Assembly: GCF_003201595.1 (NCBI RefSeq)
Contig: NZ_QJJS01000004.1
Span: forward strand, 209,862 to 273,861
DNA from: Sphaerotilus hippei
GTDB lineage: Bacteria; Pseudomonadota; Gammaproteobacteria; Burkholderiales; Burkholderiaceae_C
Direction: 5' to 3'
Length of the DNA: 64,000 bases
Below, piece after piece: positions 18,766 to 28,081 of this stretch; the stretch's first letter is position 1; the number at the start of each line of letters is the position of its first letter. The position numbers and the translations under genes were made by a program. A model generated the notes under the pieces. It worked only from the letters and a program-made list of their open reading frames with translations, did not search any database and was not told where the DNA came from.

Positions 18766-20115
18766 ATGCGCCACTGGTTTGGCAAGCTCTACGTCCAGGT
18801 GCTGATCGGCGTGTTCGCCGGCGTGGCCCTGGGCTTCCTCAAGCCCGACCTGGGCAGTGAATTCAAGCCGCTGGGCGACGTCTTCATCAAGCTGATCAAG
18901 ATGGTGTTCGCGCCCGTCATCTTCGCCACCGTGGTGCTGGGCATCGCGCGCATGGAGAACATGAAGGAGCTGGGCCGGGTCGGTGCCCGTGCGCTGATCT
19001 ATTTCGAGGTGCTGTCGACCTTCGCGCTGGCCATCGGGCTGGTGGTGGTCAACCTGGTCGGACCCGGCGAGGGCATGAACGTCGATGCCACCCAGCTCGA
19101 CACCCGCGCCATCGCCAGCTACACCGCGACGGCGGCCAAGCCCGCGACCTTCGTCGACTTCGCCCTGAACCTGGTCCCCAGCAGCGTCGTGGACGCGCTG
19201 GCGAAGAACGACATCCTGCAGATCCTGGTCTTCGCGACGCTCTTCGGGGTCGCGCTGGCCCGCATCGGCCCCCGCGCGAAGCCGGTGGTCGAGTTCCTGG
19301 AGTCCTTCACCGACGGCATCTTCGCCGTGGTGGGCATGATCATGCGGCTGGCACCGCTCGCGGCCTTCGGCGCGATGTCCTTCACCATCGGCAAGTACGG
19401 CCTGGGCTCGCTGCTGTCGCTGGGCAAGCTGATGGGCACGATGTACATCACCTGCTTCCTGTTCGTCACCATCGTGCTGGGCGGCATCGCGCGGCTGTGC
19501 GGCTTCAGCCTGTGGAAGTTCCTGAAGTACATCCGGGACGAGCTCTTCACGGTGCTGGGCACCAGCTCGTCGGAGTCGGTGGTGCCGCAGCTGATGCGCA
19601 AGCTCGAGCATGCGGGCGTGTCCCGGCCGGTGGTGGGCCTGGTCGTGCCTTCGGGCCTGACCTTCAACCCCGACGGCCAGTGCATCTACTACACGATGGC
19701 GGCCATCTTCATCGCCCAGGCCACCAACACGCCGCTGACGCTGACCGACCAGCTGGTGGTGCTCGGGGTGCTGGCCCTGACGTCCAAGGGCTCGGCGGGT
19801 GTCACCGGCTCGGGTTTCATCACGCTGGCGGCCACGCTGGCCTCGATGGGCAAGATCCCGGTGGCCGGCATGGTGCTGCTGTTGGGCGTGGACCGTTTCA
19901 TGTCGGAGGCGCGTGCCATCACCAACACCATCGGCAACGCGGTGGCCACCGTGGCCATCGCCCGCTGGGTGGGCTCGGTGGACCGCGAGCGCCTGGCCCG
20001 CGTGCTCGACGGCCAGGTGGAGCCCCCGGTGGCGCCCCCGTCCCCGTCCCTCGCGTCGGAGGCCGGCGTCGCGGCCGGTGCCGCCCCGTCGCTGCGCTCC
20101 GTGCAGACGGCCTGA
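18766..20115 (+). CDS. dctA: C4-dicarboxylate:cation symporter DctA
   Basis: Inner-membrane symporter of the DAACS (glutamate transporter) family, 449 residues. Family motifs are visible: [21 protein letters not shown], the serine-rich re-entrant loop [30 protein letters not shown] and [10 protein letters not shown]. Known substrates are succinate, malate and fumarate; here tartrate is inferred from position. The ATG after AGGAGATCTCC was chosen over an in-frame ATG 75 bp upstream. In A. vitis the equivalent slot is taken by an unrelated MFS carrier (TtuB). Confidence 0.94.
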   Translation: MRHWFGKLYVQVLIGVFAGVALGFLKPDLGSEFKPLGDVFIKLIKMVFAPVIFATVVLGIARMENMKELGRVGARALIYFEVLSTFALAIGLVVVNLVGPGEGMNVDATQLDTRAIASYTATAAKPATFVDFALNLVPSSVVDALAKNDILQILVFATLFGVALARIGPRAKPVVEFLESFTDGIFAVVGMIMRLAPLAAFGAMSFTIGKYGLGSLLSLGKLMGTMYITCFLFVTIVLGGIARLCGFSLWKFLKYIRDELFTVLGTSSSESVVPQLMRKLEHAGVSRPVVGLVVPSGLTFNPDGQCIYYTMAAIFIAQATNTPLTLTDQLVVLGVLALTSKGSAGVTGSGFITLAATLASMGKIPVAGMVLLLGVDRFMSEARAITNTIGNAVATVAIARWVGSVDRERLARVLDGQVEPPVAPPSPSLASEAGVAAGAAPSLRSVQTA

Positions 20116-20136
20116 TCATCCCGGAAGGATCACGTC

Positions 20137-21444
20137 ATGAGCCAGTCTGCCGAGCACGCGGGCGTGCAGGACCTGCTGCGCAGGATGTTCGATGCGGCCG
20201 TCGCCGCCGCCCAGCCGGCGCTGTGCGTGCCGCGCCACCTGCCCGATCCCCCCAGGGGCCGGCTGGTGGTGATCGGTGCGGGCAAGGCCTCGGCGGCCAT
20301 GGCCCGGGCGGTGGAGACCTGCTGGACCGGCCCGCTGTCGGGGCTGGTGGTGACACGCTACGGCCATGCCGTGCCCTGCGAGCGCATCGAGATCATCGAG
20401 GCGGCCCATCCGGTGCCCGATGCCGCCGGCGAGACCGCGGCCCGCCGGCTGCTGCAGCAGGTGCAGGGCCTGGGCCCCGACGACCTGGTGCTGTGCCTGA
20501 TCTCCGGCGGGGGCTCCGCCCTGCTGCCGCTGGCCCTGGCCGGCCTGACGCTGGCCGACAAGCAGGCGCTGAACAAGGGCCTGCTGGCCAGCGGCGCGAC
20601 CATCAGCGAGATGAACTGCGTGCGCCGCCACCTGTCGGCCATCAAGGGCGGTCGGCTGGCGGCGGCCTGTCACCCGGCGCGGGTGGTGAACCTGCTGCTC
20701 TCCGACGTGCCGGGGGACGACGCGATCGACATCGCCTCGGGCCCCACGGTGGCCGACCCCACCACCTGCGTCGATGCGCTGGCCATCCTGCGGCGCCACC
20801 GCATCGACGTGCCCGCGGCGGCCCTGGCCCTGCTGGAGAGCGGCGAGGGCGAGACCCTCAAGCCCGGCGACCCGCGCCTGCCCGACATCGAGACGCGCTT
20901 CATCGCCACGCCGCGCATGGCGCTGGAGGCGGCGGCCCGGGTGGCACGCCAGGCGGGTTACCCGGCCCACATCCTCGGTGACGCGATCGAGGGCGAGGCC
21001 CGCGACGTCGCCCGGACCCTGGCCGGCATCACGCTGCCGAGCGCCCGCCATGGCCAGCCCTTCCGGCCGCCCTGCGTGCTGCTCTCGGGGGGCGAGACCA
21101 CGGTCACGCTGCGTGGCCAGGGCCGGGGCGGGCGCAACGTCGAGTTCCTGCTGGCCCTGGGCGTGGCGCTGGGCGGTGCCGCCGGCGTGCATGCGCTGGC
21201 CGGTGACACCGACGGGGTCGACGGCCAGGAGGAGATCGCCGGTGCGCTGCTGGCGCCCGACACGCTGGCGCGGGCCTGGGCGCTGGGCATGAACCCGCGC
21301 GAGCGGCTGGACGACAACGACGCGCACGGCTTCTTCGCGGCGCTGGGCGACTCGGTGATCACCGGGCCGACGCTGACCAATGTGAACGACTTCCGGGCCA
21401 TCGTCATCGATGCGCCCGCTGCCCAACCCCACGGAACCTGCTGA
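20137..21444 (+). CDS. ttuD: glycerate 2-kinase / TtuD-type (MOFRL family)
   Basis: 435-residue member of the glycerate kinase type-2 (MOFRL) family, called hydroxypyruvate reductase TtuD in older tartrate literature; homologues phosphorylate D-glycerate to 2-phosphoglycerate. Motifs: VVIGAGKASAAMA, LCLISGGGSALLP, NCVRRHLSAIKGGRL, SDVPGDD, IASGPTVADPT, LSGGETTVTLRGQGRGGRN and AGDTDGVDG. It ends directly against the pyruvate kinase start (TGAATG), so co-translation is likely. Product feeds enolase and the next enzyme. Confidence 0.92.
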   Translation: MSQSAEHAGVQDLLRRMFDAAVAAAQPALCVPRHLPDPPRGRLVVIGAGKASAAMARAVETCWTGPLSGLVVTRYGHAVPCERIEIIEAAHPVPDAAGETAARRLLQQVQGLGPDDLVLCLISGGGSALLPLALAGLTLADKQALNKGLLASGATISEMNCVRRHLSAIKGGRLAAACHPARVVNLLLSDVPGDDAIDIASGPTVADPTTCVDALAILRRHRIDVPAAALALLESGEGETLKPGDPRLPDIETRFIATPRMALEAAARVARQAGYPAHILGDAIEGEARDVARTLAGITLPSARHGQPFRPPCVLLSGGETTVTLRGQGRGGRNVEFLLALGVALGGAAGVHALAGDTDGVDGQEEIAGALLAPDTLARAWALGMNPRERLDDNDAHGFFAALGDSVITGPTLTNVNDFRAIVIDAPAAQPHGTC

Positions 21445-22917
21445 ATGCAACATCCCTGCAATGCCAAGATCGTCGCCACGCTCGGCCCGGCCAGCGCCGA
21501 CCGCGCGACCATCGAGGCGCTCGTGCATGCTGGCGCGGACGTGTTCCGCCTGAACTTCAGCCACGGCACCCATGCCGACCACCGCCAGCGCCTGGACCTG
21601 ATCCGGGCCATCGAGGCCGAGCTGGGCCGCCCGATCGGCGTGCTGCTCGACCTCCAGGGCCCGAAGCTGCGCGTGGGCACGTTCGCCGACGGGGCGGTGG
21701 ATCTGGTCGAGGGCGCGGCTTTCCGCCTGGACCTCGACCGCGGGCGCGCCGGCGACGTGCACCGGGTCGTGATGCCGCACCCGGAGATCTTCGCCGCGCT
21801 GCAGCCGGGCGCCGACCTGCTGCTCGACGACGGCCGGCTGCGCCTGCGGGTGCTGGACTGCGGGGCCGACTTCGCCGACACGCAGGTCATCAACGGCGGC
21901 CGGCTGTCCGACCGCAAGGGCGTGAACGTGCCGGGGGTCATGCTGCCCATCTCCGCGCTGACGGCCAAGGACCACGCCGACCTCGATTTCGGCCTGACGC
22001 TGGGGGTCGACTGGATCGCGCTGTCCTTCGTGCAGCGCGCGGCCGACATCAGCGAGATCAAGGCCATCGTGCAGGGCCGTGCGGGCATCGTGGCCAAGCT
22101 GGAGAAGCCGGCGGCGATCGAGCGGCTCGACGAGATCCTGGCCGAGACCGATGCGGTCATGGTCGCGCGCGGCGACCTCGGCGTCGAGATGCCCGCCGAG
22201 CAGGTGCCGGCCATCCAGAAGCGCATCGTGCGGGCCTGTCGCCGGCTGGGCAAGCCGGTGATCGTGGCCACCCAGATGCTCGAGTCGATGGTCGGCGCGC
22301 CCGTGCCGACCCGGGCCGAAGCCTCCGACGTGGCCACCGCGATCTACGACGGCGCGGACGCGGTGATGCTGTCGGCCGAGTCGGCCTCGGGTCGTTTCCC
22401 GGTCGAGTCGGTGGCGATGATGGACCGCATCATCGCCCGCACCGAGGCCGATCCGCAGCATCGCCAGGCGCTCGACGCGTCCCACACCCCGCCGCAGGCC
22501 GACACGGCCGACGCGATCGGCTGGGCCGCCCGCTCGGTGGCCGGTCTGCTGGACGTGGCCGCGATGGTCGCCTACACCAGCTCCGGCGCATCGGCCCTGC
22601 GCATGGCGCGCGAGCGCCCCCGCGCCAGGATCCTGGGCATGACGCCGCAGGTGAGGACGGCCCGCCGCCTGGCGCTGGTCTGGGGCGTGCATCCGGTGCT
22701 CTGCGAGGACGTGGCCAGCGTGGACGAGATGACGGCGCTGGCCCTGCGCACCGCCGTGCAGCGCCGGTTCGCCCGGCCCGGCCAGACGCTGGTGATCGCC
22801 GCGGGCATGCCCTTCGGCAGCCCGGGCACGACCAACCTGCTGCGCATCGCCCAGGTCGAGGGCGAGGTCGAGCCGCCGCCCGCCCCCGAGTCGACGATGG
22901 ACAGCCCCGCGAGCTGA
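21445..22917 (+). CDS. pyk: pyruvate kinase (tartrate cluster copy)
   Basis: Complete 490-residue pyruvate kinase making pyruvate and ATP from phosphoenolpyruvate. Motifs: KIVATLGPAS, RLNFSHGTH, LLDLQGPKLRVG, ISALTAKDHADLDF, IVAKLEKPAAIE, MVARGDLGVEMP, QMLESMV and the C-terminal allosteric domain ending with VIAAGMPFG. Zero-base spacing after ttuD. In A. vitis the corresponding gene is ttuE, so this is probably a pathway-dedicated isozyme with the housekeeping enzyme elsewhere. Confidence 0.95.
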   Translation: MQHPCNAKIVATLGPASADRATIEALVHAGADVFRLNFSHGTHADHRQRLDLIRAIEAELGRPIGVLLDLQGPKLRVGTFADGAVDLVEGAAFRLDLDRGRAGDVHRVVMPHPEIFAALQPGADLLLDDGRLRLRVLDCGADFADTQVINGGRLSDRKGVNVPGVMLPISALTAKDHADLDFGLTLGVDWIALSFVQRAADISEIKAIVQGRAGIVAKLEKPAAIERLDEILAETDAVMVARGDLGVEMPAEQVPAIQKRIVRACRRLGKPVIVATQMLESMVGAPVPTRAEASDVATAIYDGADAVMLSAESASGRFPVESVAMMDRIIARTEADPQHRQALDASHTPPQADTADAIGWAARSVAGLLDVAAMVAYTSSGASALRMARERPRARILGMTPQVRTARRLALVWGVHPVLCEDVASVDEMTALALRTAVQRRFARPGQTLVIAAGMPFGSPGTTNLLRIAQVEGEVEPPPAPESTMDSPAS

Positions 22918-22984
22918 TCCCGCCACCCCGGCCGGCTCCTGGAGCCCGGCCATTACAGCGCCCCGAGCGCATCAGGAGACCCGC

Positions 22985-23983
22985 ATGAACCCCGTCCACC
23001 CCCTCAGCCGCCGCCGTCTGGTGCGCACCCTGGCCCTGCTCGCCGCGCCGGCCCTGGCCCTGCCCTGCGGCGGCGCCCTGGCCCAGGCCTGGCCCGCCCG
23101 GCCCGTGTCGCTGATCGTGCCCTTCGCCGCCGGCGGCACGACCGACGTGCTCGCCCGGGCGCTGGGCGAGAAGCTCTCGCAGAGCCTGGGCCAGGCCGTG
23201 ATCGTGGAGAACAAGCCGGGTGCCGGCGCCACGCTGGGTGCGGACTACGTCGCCAAGTCCCGGCCTGACGGCTACACCCTGCTGATGGGCGCGGTGCACC
23301 ACACCATCGCCCCGGCGGTGTACCGCAAGCTGGCCTACGACCTGCAGAAGGATTTCGTGCCGCTGACCACGGTCGCGCTGGTGCCCAATGTGCTGGTGGT
23401 CAACGCCGCGGCCACGCCGGCGAAGTCGGTGACCGAGCTGGTCGCGCTGGCCAAGGCGCAAGGTGGCTACACCTACGGCTCCAACGGCAACGGCACAGCC
23501 CAGCACCTGATCGGCACCCAGTTCGAGAACATGACCGGCACCGAGCTGACCCACGTGCCCTACAAGGGCAGCGGCCCGCTGACCACCGACCTGCTGGGCG
23601 GCCAGATCAACCTGTCCTTCGACACCGTGACGCCGGTGCTGCAGCACATCCGCAGCGGCAAGTTGCGCGCCCTGGCGGTGAGCACCAGCAGGCGCTCCTC
23701 CGCGCTTCCCGACGTGCCGACGATGGAAGAGGCTGGCCTGAAGGGCTTCAACATCGGCACCTGGTTCGGCGTGCTGGCTCCGGCGGCCACGCCCCGCGAC
23801 ATCACCCAGCGCCTGAGCGCGGAGATGATCCGCATCATCCAGTCGCCGGACTTCCGCAAGCGCATGGCCGAGATCGGTGCCGAGCCGGTGGGCAACACGC
23901 CCGAGCAGATGGCCGCGCAGATCAAGGCCGAGACCGAGAAGTTCGCCCACCTGGTGAAGGCTGCCAAGGTCACGATCGAGTGA
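22985..23983 (+). CDS. Bug/TctC-family periplasmic solute-binding protein
   Basis: 332 residues with a long signal peptide (Arg-rich SRRRLVRTLALLAAP start, cleavage after ALAQ-type site near residue 34), then WPARPVSLIVPFAAGGTTD and ENKPGAGATLGADYVA. AGGAGACCC precedes the ATG. It follows the pyruvate kinase gene by 67 bp across a GC-rich hairpin without T-run, so it may be the last gene of the tartrate operon; tartrate or malate is the inferred ligand. No membrane subunits nearby. Confidence 0.92.
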   Translation: MNPVHPLSRRRLVRTLALLAAPALALPCGGALAQAWPARPVSLIVPFAAGGTTDVLARALGEKLSQSLGQAVIVENKPGAGATLGADYVAKSRPDGYTLLMGAVHHTIAPAVYRKLAYDLQKDFVPLTTVALVPNVLVVNAAATPAKSVTELVALAKAQGGYTYGSNGNGTAQHLIGTQFENMTGTELTHVPYKGSGPLTTDLLGGQINLSFDTVTPVLQHIRSGKLRALAVSTSRRSSALPDVPTMEEAGLKGFNIGTWFGVLAPAATPRDITQRLSAEMIRIIQSPDFRKRMAEIGAEPVGNTPEQMAAQIKAETEKFAHLVKAAKVTIE

Positions 23984-23994
23984 AGGGCCGGGCT

Positions 23995-25053
23995 TCAGAC
24001 CCCGCAACCCGCCCGCACCGCCGCACCCGCCGACGGGTGCTCGAGTTGCTGCTTGCCCGCGGCGATCGGCGTCGGGGTGAGCGCCGCCACGCCGTTCTTC
24101 ACCGCCACCACCTCGGCCATGATCGACAGCGCGATCTCGGCCGGGGTCTTGCTGCCGATGTAGAGGCCCGCGGGGCCGTGCAGCGTGTCCAGCGTGGCCT
24201 CGGACAGGTCGAAGTGCTCGTGCAGGCGCGCCCGGCGCAGCGCGCTGTTGCGGCGCGAGCCGATGGCCCCGACGTAGAAGGCGTCGGACTGCAGCGCGTC
24301 GATCAGGGCCAGGTCGTCGAGCTTGGGGTCGTGCGTCAGCGCGACCACAGCGGTGCGTGCATCGGGCTGCAGGCGCAGGATCAGGTCGTCGGGCATCTCG
24401 TGGCTGAGCGTGACGCCGTCGAGCTGCCAGCTGGCGCGCTGCTCGGCGCGCGGGTCGCAGACGATGACCTCGAAGCCCAGGCTCAGCGCCATCTGGCTCA
24501 TGAAACGCGACAGGTCCCCCGCACCGATCAGGATCAGGCGGTTCTGCGGGCCCAGGTAGGTGCTCAGGGTGCGGTCGTCGAGCCGCGGCACCCCGTCGCC
24601 CCGGGCCCCGCGGGGCACCGGGCGCAGGTCGACCTCGCCGGTGCGCAGGTCCAGCACCCGCTCGGTGCTGTGCCGTTGCTGGCAGGCCTGCAGCAGCGGG
24701 GCGAGCCGGCTGCGGGCCTCGACCCGCTCGAGCACCAGCTCCACCGTGCCGCCGCAGGGCAGGCCGAAACGGTGCGCCTGGTCGGCCGAGATGCCGTAGC
24801 GCAGCACGGTGGGCGCGGCGCTGGCGCAGGCCGCCTGCACGCCACCGTCGCGGATGCGCTGGATCAGGTCGTCCTCGATGCAGCCGCCCGAGACCGAGCC
24901 CGTCGTCTCGCCGCGGCCGTTGATGGCCATCAGCGAGCCCGGCGGGCGCGGCGACGAGCCCCAGGTGCGAGCCACGGTGACCAGCACCACCGGCAGGCCG
25001 GTGTCGTGCCAGCCCAGCGCGGTGCGCAGCACCCGGGTGTCGAGGTCTTCCAT
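23995..25053 (-). CDS. xdhC: XdhC-family molybdenum-enzyme maturation factor
   Basis: 352-residue XdhC/CoxI protein that inserts sulfurated molybdenum cofactor into hydroxylases of the xanthine dehydrogenase family. N-terminal XdhC_CoxI domain has GSSPRPPGSLMAI and SGGCIEDDL; the C-terminal Rossmann domain has LILIGAGDLSRFM, VVALTHDPKLDD and YVGAIGSRR. It is downstream of the molybdopterin subunit (14-bp gap) and completes a three-gene unit. Its end lies 11 bp from the convergent Bug gene. Confidence 0.93.
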   Translation of the reverse strand: MEDLDTRVLRTALGWHDTGLPVVLVTVARTWGSSPRPPGSLMAINGRGETTGSVSGGCIEDDLIQRIRDGGVQAACASAAPTVLRYGISADQAHRFGLPCGGTVELVLERVEARSRLAPLLQACQQRHSTERVLDLRTGEVDLRPVPRGARGDGVPRLDDRTLSTYLGPQNRLILIGAGDLSRFMSQMALSLGFEVIVCDPRAEQRASWQLDGVTLSHEMPDDLILRLQPDARTAVVALTHDPKLDDLALIDALQSDAFYVGAIGSRRNSALRRARLHEHFDLSEATLDTLHGPAGLYIGSKTPAEIALSIMAEVVAVKNGVAALTPTPIAAGKQQLEHPSAGAAVRAGCGV

Positions 25054-25067
25054 GCGCGGCTCCGGGC

Positions 25068-27320
25068 TCAGGCCAGCTGGAAGGGCAGCTGGCGTTGCGG
25101 CTTGCCGGTCAGCCGGGCGATGGCGTTGGCGAAGGCCGGTGCCAGCGCAGGCAGGCCGGGTTCGCCCATGCCGGTGGGCGGGTCGGCGCTGGGCACGGTG
25201 TGCACGGCGATCTCGGGCATGTCGGTGATGCGCGGCACGACGAAGTCGCCGAAGTTGCTCTGCTGCACCTCGCCGTCCTTCAGCGTGATGGCCGCACCGG
25301 GCAGGCACATCGACAGGCCCATCAGCGCGGCGCCCTGCACCTGGGCCTCCACCGTGCGCGGGTTGACCACCAGGTTGCAGTGCACGCCCGCCGTCACGCG
25401 GTGCAGCACGGCCTGGCCCTTTTTCACCGAGGCCTCGACCACATAGGCCACCACCGATTCGAAGGACTCGTGCACGGCCACGCCCCAGGCGCGGCCCGCG
25501 GGCAGGCGCTTCTTGCCGTAGCCGCTCCGGTCGACCGCCAGCTGCAGGGCCTCGCGGTGGCGCGGGTGCTGGTCGCCGAACAGCTTCATGCGGTAGGCGA
25601 CCGGGTCCTGCCTGGTCTGGCGAGCGATCTCGTCGATCAGCGTCTCCATCACGAAGGCCGTGTGCGTGGAGCCCACGCTGCGCCACCACAGCACCGGCAC
25701 GTTCAGCTTGGGGTGGTGCACCGTCAGGCGCATGGGCAGATCGTAGGGATCGCGCATGCCTTCCACGGCGGTGTTGTCCACGCCGTTCTTGATCATCACG
25801 CCGGCGAAGGGCGAGCCCTCGGTGATCGACTGGCCGACCAGCACGTGGTCCCAGGCCAGCACCTGGCCCCGGTCGTCGAAGCCGATGCGGGCATGGTGCA
25901 GGTGCATGGGGCGGTAGTAGCCGCCCTGGATGTCGTCCTCGCGGCGCCACACCAGGCGCACCGGGGCGCTGAGGCCGGCCGTGCGGGCGGCCTTGGCCAC
26001 CTCGCAGGCCTCGACCACGTAGTCGCTGCTGAACAGGCCGCGGCGGCCGAAGCCGCCACCGGCCATCTGCACGTTCACGCGCACCTGCTCGGGCTTGAGG
26101 CCCAGCACGCGGGCGGCGGCCAGGCCGTCCACGCCGGGGAACTGGCTGCCCACGTGGAGCTCGGCGCCGCTGTCGGTGAGCTGCACGGTGCAGTTCAGCG
26201 GCTCCATGGGCGCGTGCGCCAGGTAGGGGAAGACGAACTCGGCCTCGATGCGGCGCGGGGCCTTGGCCAGCGGGGCCATGTCGGCCTCGAAATGGCGCGG
26301 GCCTTCCTGCTTGACCAGCGCGCGGTACTGCGCCAGCTGGCGGGTGCTGTCGACCTTCTCGACCGCGGCCGTGTCCCACTCCAGCTTGAGCGCCTCGCGG
26401 CCCTGCTTGGCCGGCCAGTAGCCATCGGCCACCACGGCCACGCCCTCGGCACCGCGGTCCAGCGGCACGCGCAGCACGGCCTTCACGCCCTTGATGGCGC
26501 GCGCGGCGCCGTCATCGACCGACTTGAGCCTGGCGCCGAACACTGGCGGGTGGGCGACCACGGCGGTGAGCTGACCGGGCAGCCGCATGTCGATGCCGAA
26601 GGCCTGGCGGCCGCTGCTCTTGGCCTTGGCGTCGATGCGGGTGGTCGGCTGGCCGATGAGGCGGAAGTCCTTCGCTTCCTTGAGCTTGACCGTGGTCGGC
26701 ACGGGCAGGGCCATCGCGGCCTCGGCCAGCTCGCCGTAGCCCAGCCGGCGGCCATCGGCGGCGATCACCTGGCCGGCCTGCGTGCGCAGCGTGGCCACGT
26801 CGACGCTCCAGCGCGTGGCCGCGGCCGACAGCAGCATGGCGCGGGCCCGGGCACCCAGCTCGCGGTACTGCGTGTAGCTGTGCTTGATGGTGTTGGAGCC
26901 ACCGGTCAGGTGCATGCCGAAGCGCGGGTCGACGTAGGCGCCGTCGTTGCTGCCCATGCGGCTGCGCACCAGGGACCAGTCGGCGTCCAGCTCCTCGGCC
27001 AGGATCATGGGCAGGGCGGTCTGCACGCCCTGGCCGAACTCCAGCCGGTTGATGGTGACGGTGACCTCGCCATCGGGCGCGATCCGCACGAAGGACAGGG
27101 GCTGCTCGGTGGGCTTGAGCGCCGCCGGGGCGGTCGAAGCCGCGGCGCCCTGGGCCGCGGCCAGGCCCGGGAAGGTGCCCAGGACCAGGCCACCCAGGCC
27201 GGCCACCTTCAGGAAGTGGCGGCGCGGCAGGGGCGCGGGCGGGGCGTCGGCCGCCCGCTCACGCTCGATCAGGTGTTGCAGGGCGCGGGGCAGTTCGCCC
27301 TGGAAGGTGGATGGCAGCAT
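25068..27320 (-). CDS. molybdopterin-binding subunit of an aldehyde/isoquinoline-type oxidoreductase
   Basis: 750-residue catalytic subunit resembling IorB and periplasmic aldehyde oxidoreductases. A Tat signal is visible (RRHFLKVAGLGGL, residues about 34-47), so the folded enzyme is exported. Cofactor and active-site motifs include GFGRRGLFSSDYVVEA, RMKLFGDQHPRHR and the catalytic Glu in GMGEPGLPALAPAF. ATG chosen for AAGGAGCC upstream; 11 extra codons are possible. Partner iron-sulfur subunit starts the operon. Electrons in this class go to a cytochrome, but none is encoded here. The substrate is unknown. Confidence 0.92.
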   Translation of the reverse strand: MLPSTFQGELPRALQHLIERERAADAPPAPLPRRHFLKVAGLGGLVLGTFPGLAAAQGAAASTAPAALKPTEQPLSFVRIAPDGEVTVTINRLEFGQGVQTALPMILAEELDADWSLVRSRMGSNDGAYVDPRFGMHLTGGSNTIKHSYTQYRELGARARAMLLSAAATRWSVDVATLRTQAGQVIAADGRRLGYGELAEAAMALPVPTTVKLKEAKDFRLIGQPTTRIDAKAKSSGRQAFGIDMRLPGQLTAVVAHPPVFGARLKSVDDGAARAIKGVKAVLRVPLDRGAEGVAVVADGYWPAKQGREALKLEWDTAAVEKVDSTRQLAQYRALVKQEGPRHFEADMAPLAKAPRRIEAEFVFPYLAHAPMEPLNCTVQLTDSGAELHVGSQFPGVDGLAAARVLGLKPEQVRVNVQMAGGGFGRRGLFSSDYVVEACEVAKAARTAGLSAPVRLVWRREDDIQGGYYRPMHLHHARIGFDDRGQVLAWDHVLVGQSITEGSPFAGVMIKNGVDNTAVEGMRDPYDLPMRLTVHHPKLNVPVLWWRSVGSTHTAFVMETLIDEIARQTRQDPVAYRMKLFGDQHPRHREALQLAVDRSGYGKKRLPAGRAWGVAVHESFESVVAYVVEASVKKGQAVLHRVTAGVHCNLVVNPRTVEAQVQGAALMGLSMCLPGAAITLKDGEVQQSNFGDFVVPRITDMPEIAVHTVPSADPPTGMGEPGLPALAPAFANAIARLTGKPQRQLPFQLA

Positions 27321-27330
27321 GGGGGCTCCT

Positions 27331-27804
27331 TCAGGCGAGGGCGCGCGCGGCATCGGCCACGGCGGCGCGGATGCGGGCGTAGGTGCCGCAGCGGCAGATG
27401 TTGCCGGCCATGGCCGTGTCGATCTCGGCCGGCGTGGGCTGCCTGCCCTGGGGCAGCGACTTCAGGAAGGCCGTGGCGCTCATGATCTGGCCGCTCTGGC
27501 AGTAGCCGCACTGGGCCACGTCGTGCTTGACCCAGGCCGCGTGCACGGCCGCGCCCACGCGGTCGCTGCCGTCGGTGGTGGCCTCGATGGTGGTGAGGCG
27601 CTTGCCCTCTGCCACCGAGATGGGCGTGACGCAGGAGCGGATGGCCTGGCCGTCGAGGTGCACGGTGCAGGCGCCGCACAGGGCCGCGCCGCAGCCGAAC
27701 TTGGTGCCGGTCAGGCCCAGGTGGTCGCGCAGGGCCCAGAGGATGGGGGTGGCGGGGTCGGCGTCGACCGTGTGCGCCTGGCCGTTGACGTTGAGCGTGC
27801 TCAT
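27331..27804 (-). CDS. [2Fe-2S] subunit of the molybdenum hydroxylase
   Basis: 157-residue electron-transfer subunit with two 2Fe-2S clusters. The plant-ferredoxin-like N-terminal cluster uses FGCGAALCGACTVHLDG plus a later Cys in RSCVTP; the C-terminal helical cluster uses CGYCQSGQIM and NICRCGTY. It has no signal peptide and would be co-exported with the Tat-bearing large subunit, as in IorAB. It is first in the operon, 10 bp before the large subunit. Confidence 0.94.
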   Translation of the reverse strand: MSTLNVNGQAHTVDADPATPILWALRDHLGLTGTKFGCGAALCGACTVHLDGQAIRSCVTPISVAEGKRLTTIEATTDGSDRVGAAVHAAWVKHDVAQCGYCQSGQIMSATAFLKSLPQGRQPTPAEIDTAMAGNICRCGTYARIRAAVADAARALA

Positions 27805-28081
27805 GGTGGGGCGGTTCTCCTGAGGTGGATGAAGGGCGCGGACGCCAGGCCGAGGCGGCTTGCCGGGCTCATTCCCGAGGGGGCAGTGTGCCGCTCCGCC
27901 CGGCTGCGGATTTGTCGTTTTCGAGCCTTGTCTTGCCTTTTCCGACGAATGTTCATGGACGGGCGCGCTGGCGCAGGCGGTGACGCTACAGTCGGCGCAC
28001 GGCGCGGACCCTGGATGTGCATCGATCAACTGCTGAATGCACAGGGTTTGTGCGGAGTTCGTGCCTTCCTGAAAGACCGCC

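Noticed and set aside
20116-22953. A 945-codon open frame on the minus strand
   Set aside because: Antisense to ttuD and pyruvate kinase, no domain, shadow composition.
22920-22960. GC-rich hairpin GGCTCC-T-GGAGCC between pyruvate kinase and the Bug gene
   Set aside because: No T-run follows and the loop is a single base, so it is not a credible terminator; kept only as a note in the Bug entry.
13-28057. Exact 16-bp repeat CAGGGTTTGTGCGGAG at 13-28 and 28042-28057
   Set aside because: One exact 16-mer pair is about what chance allows in 64 kb of biased composition, and neither copy sits in a comparable position relative to a gene.
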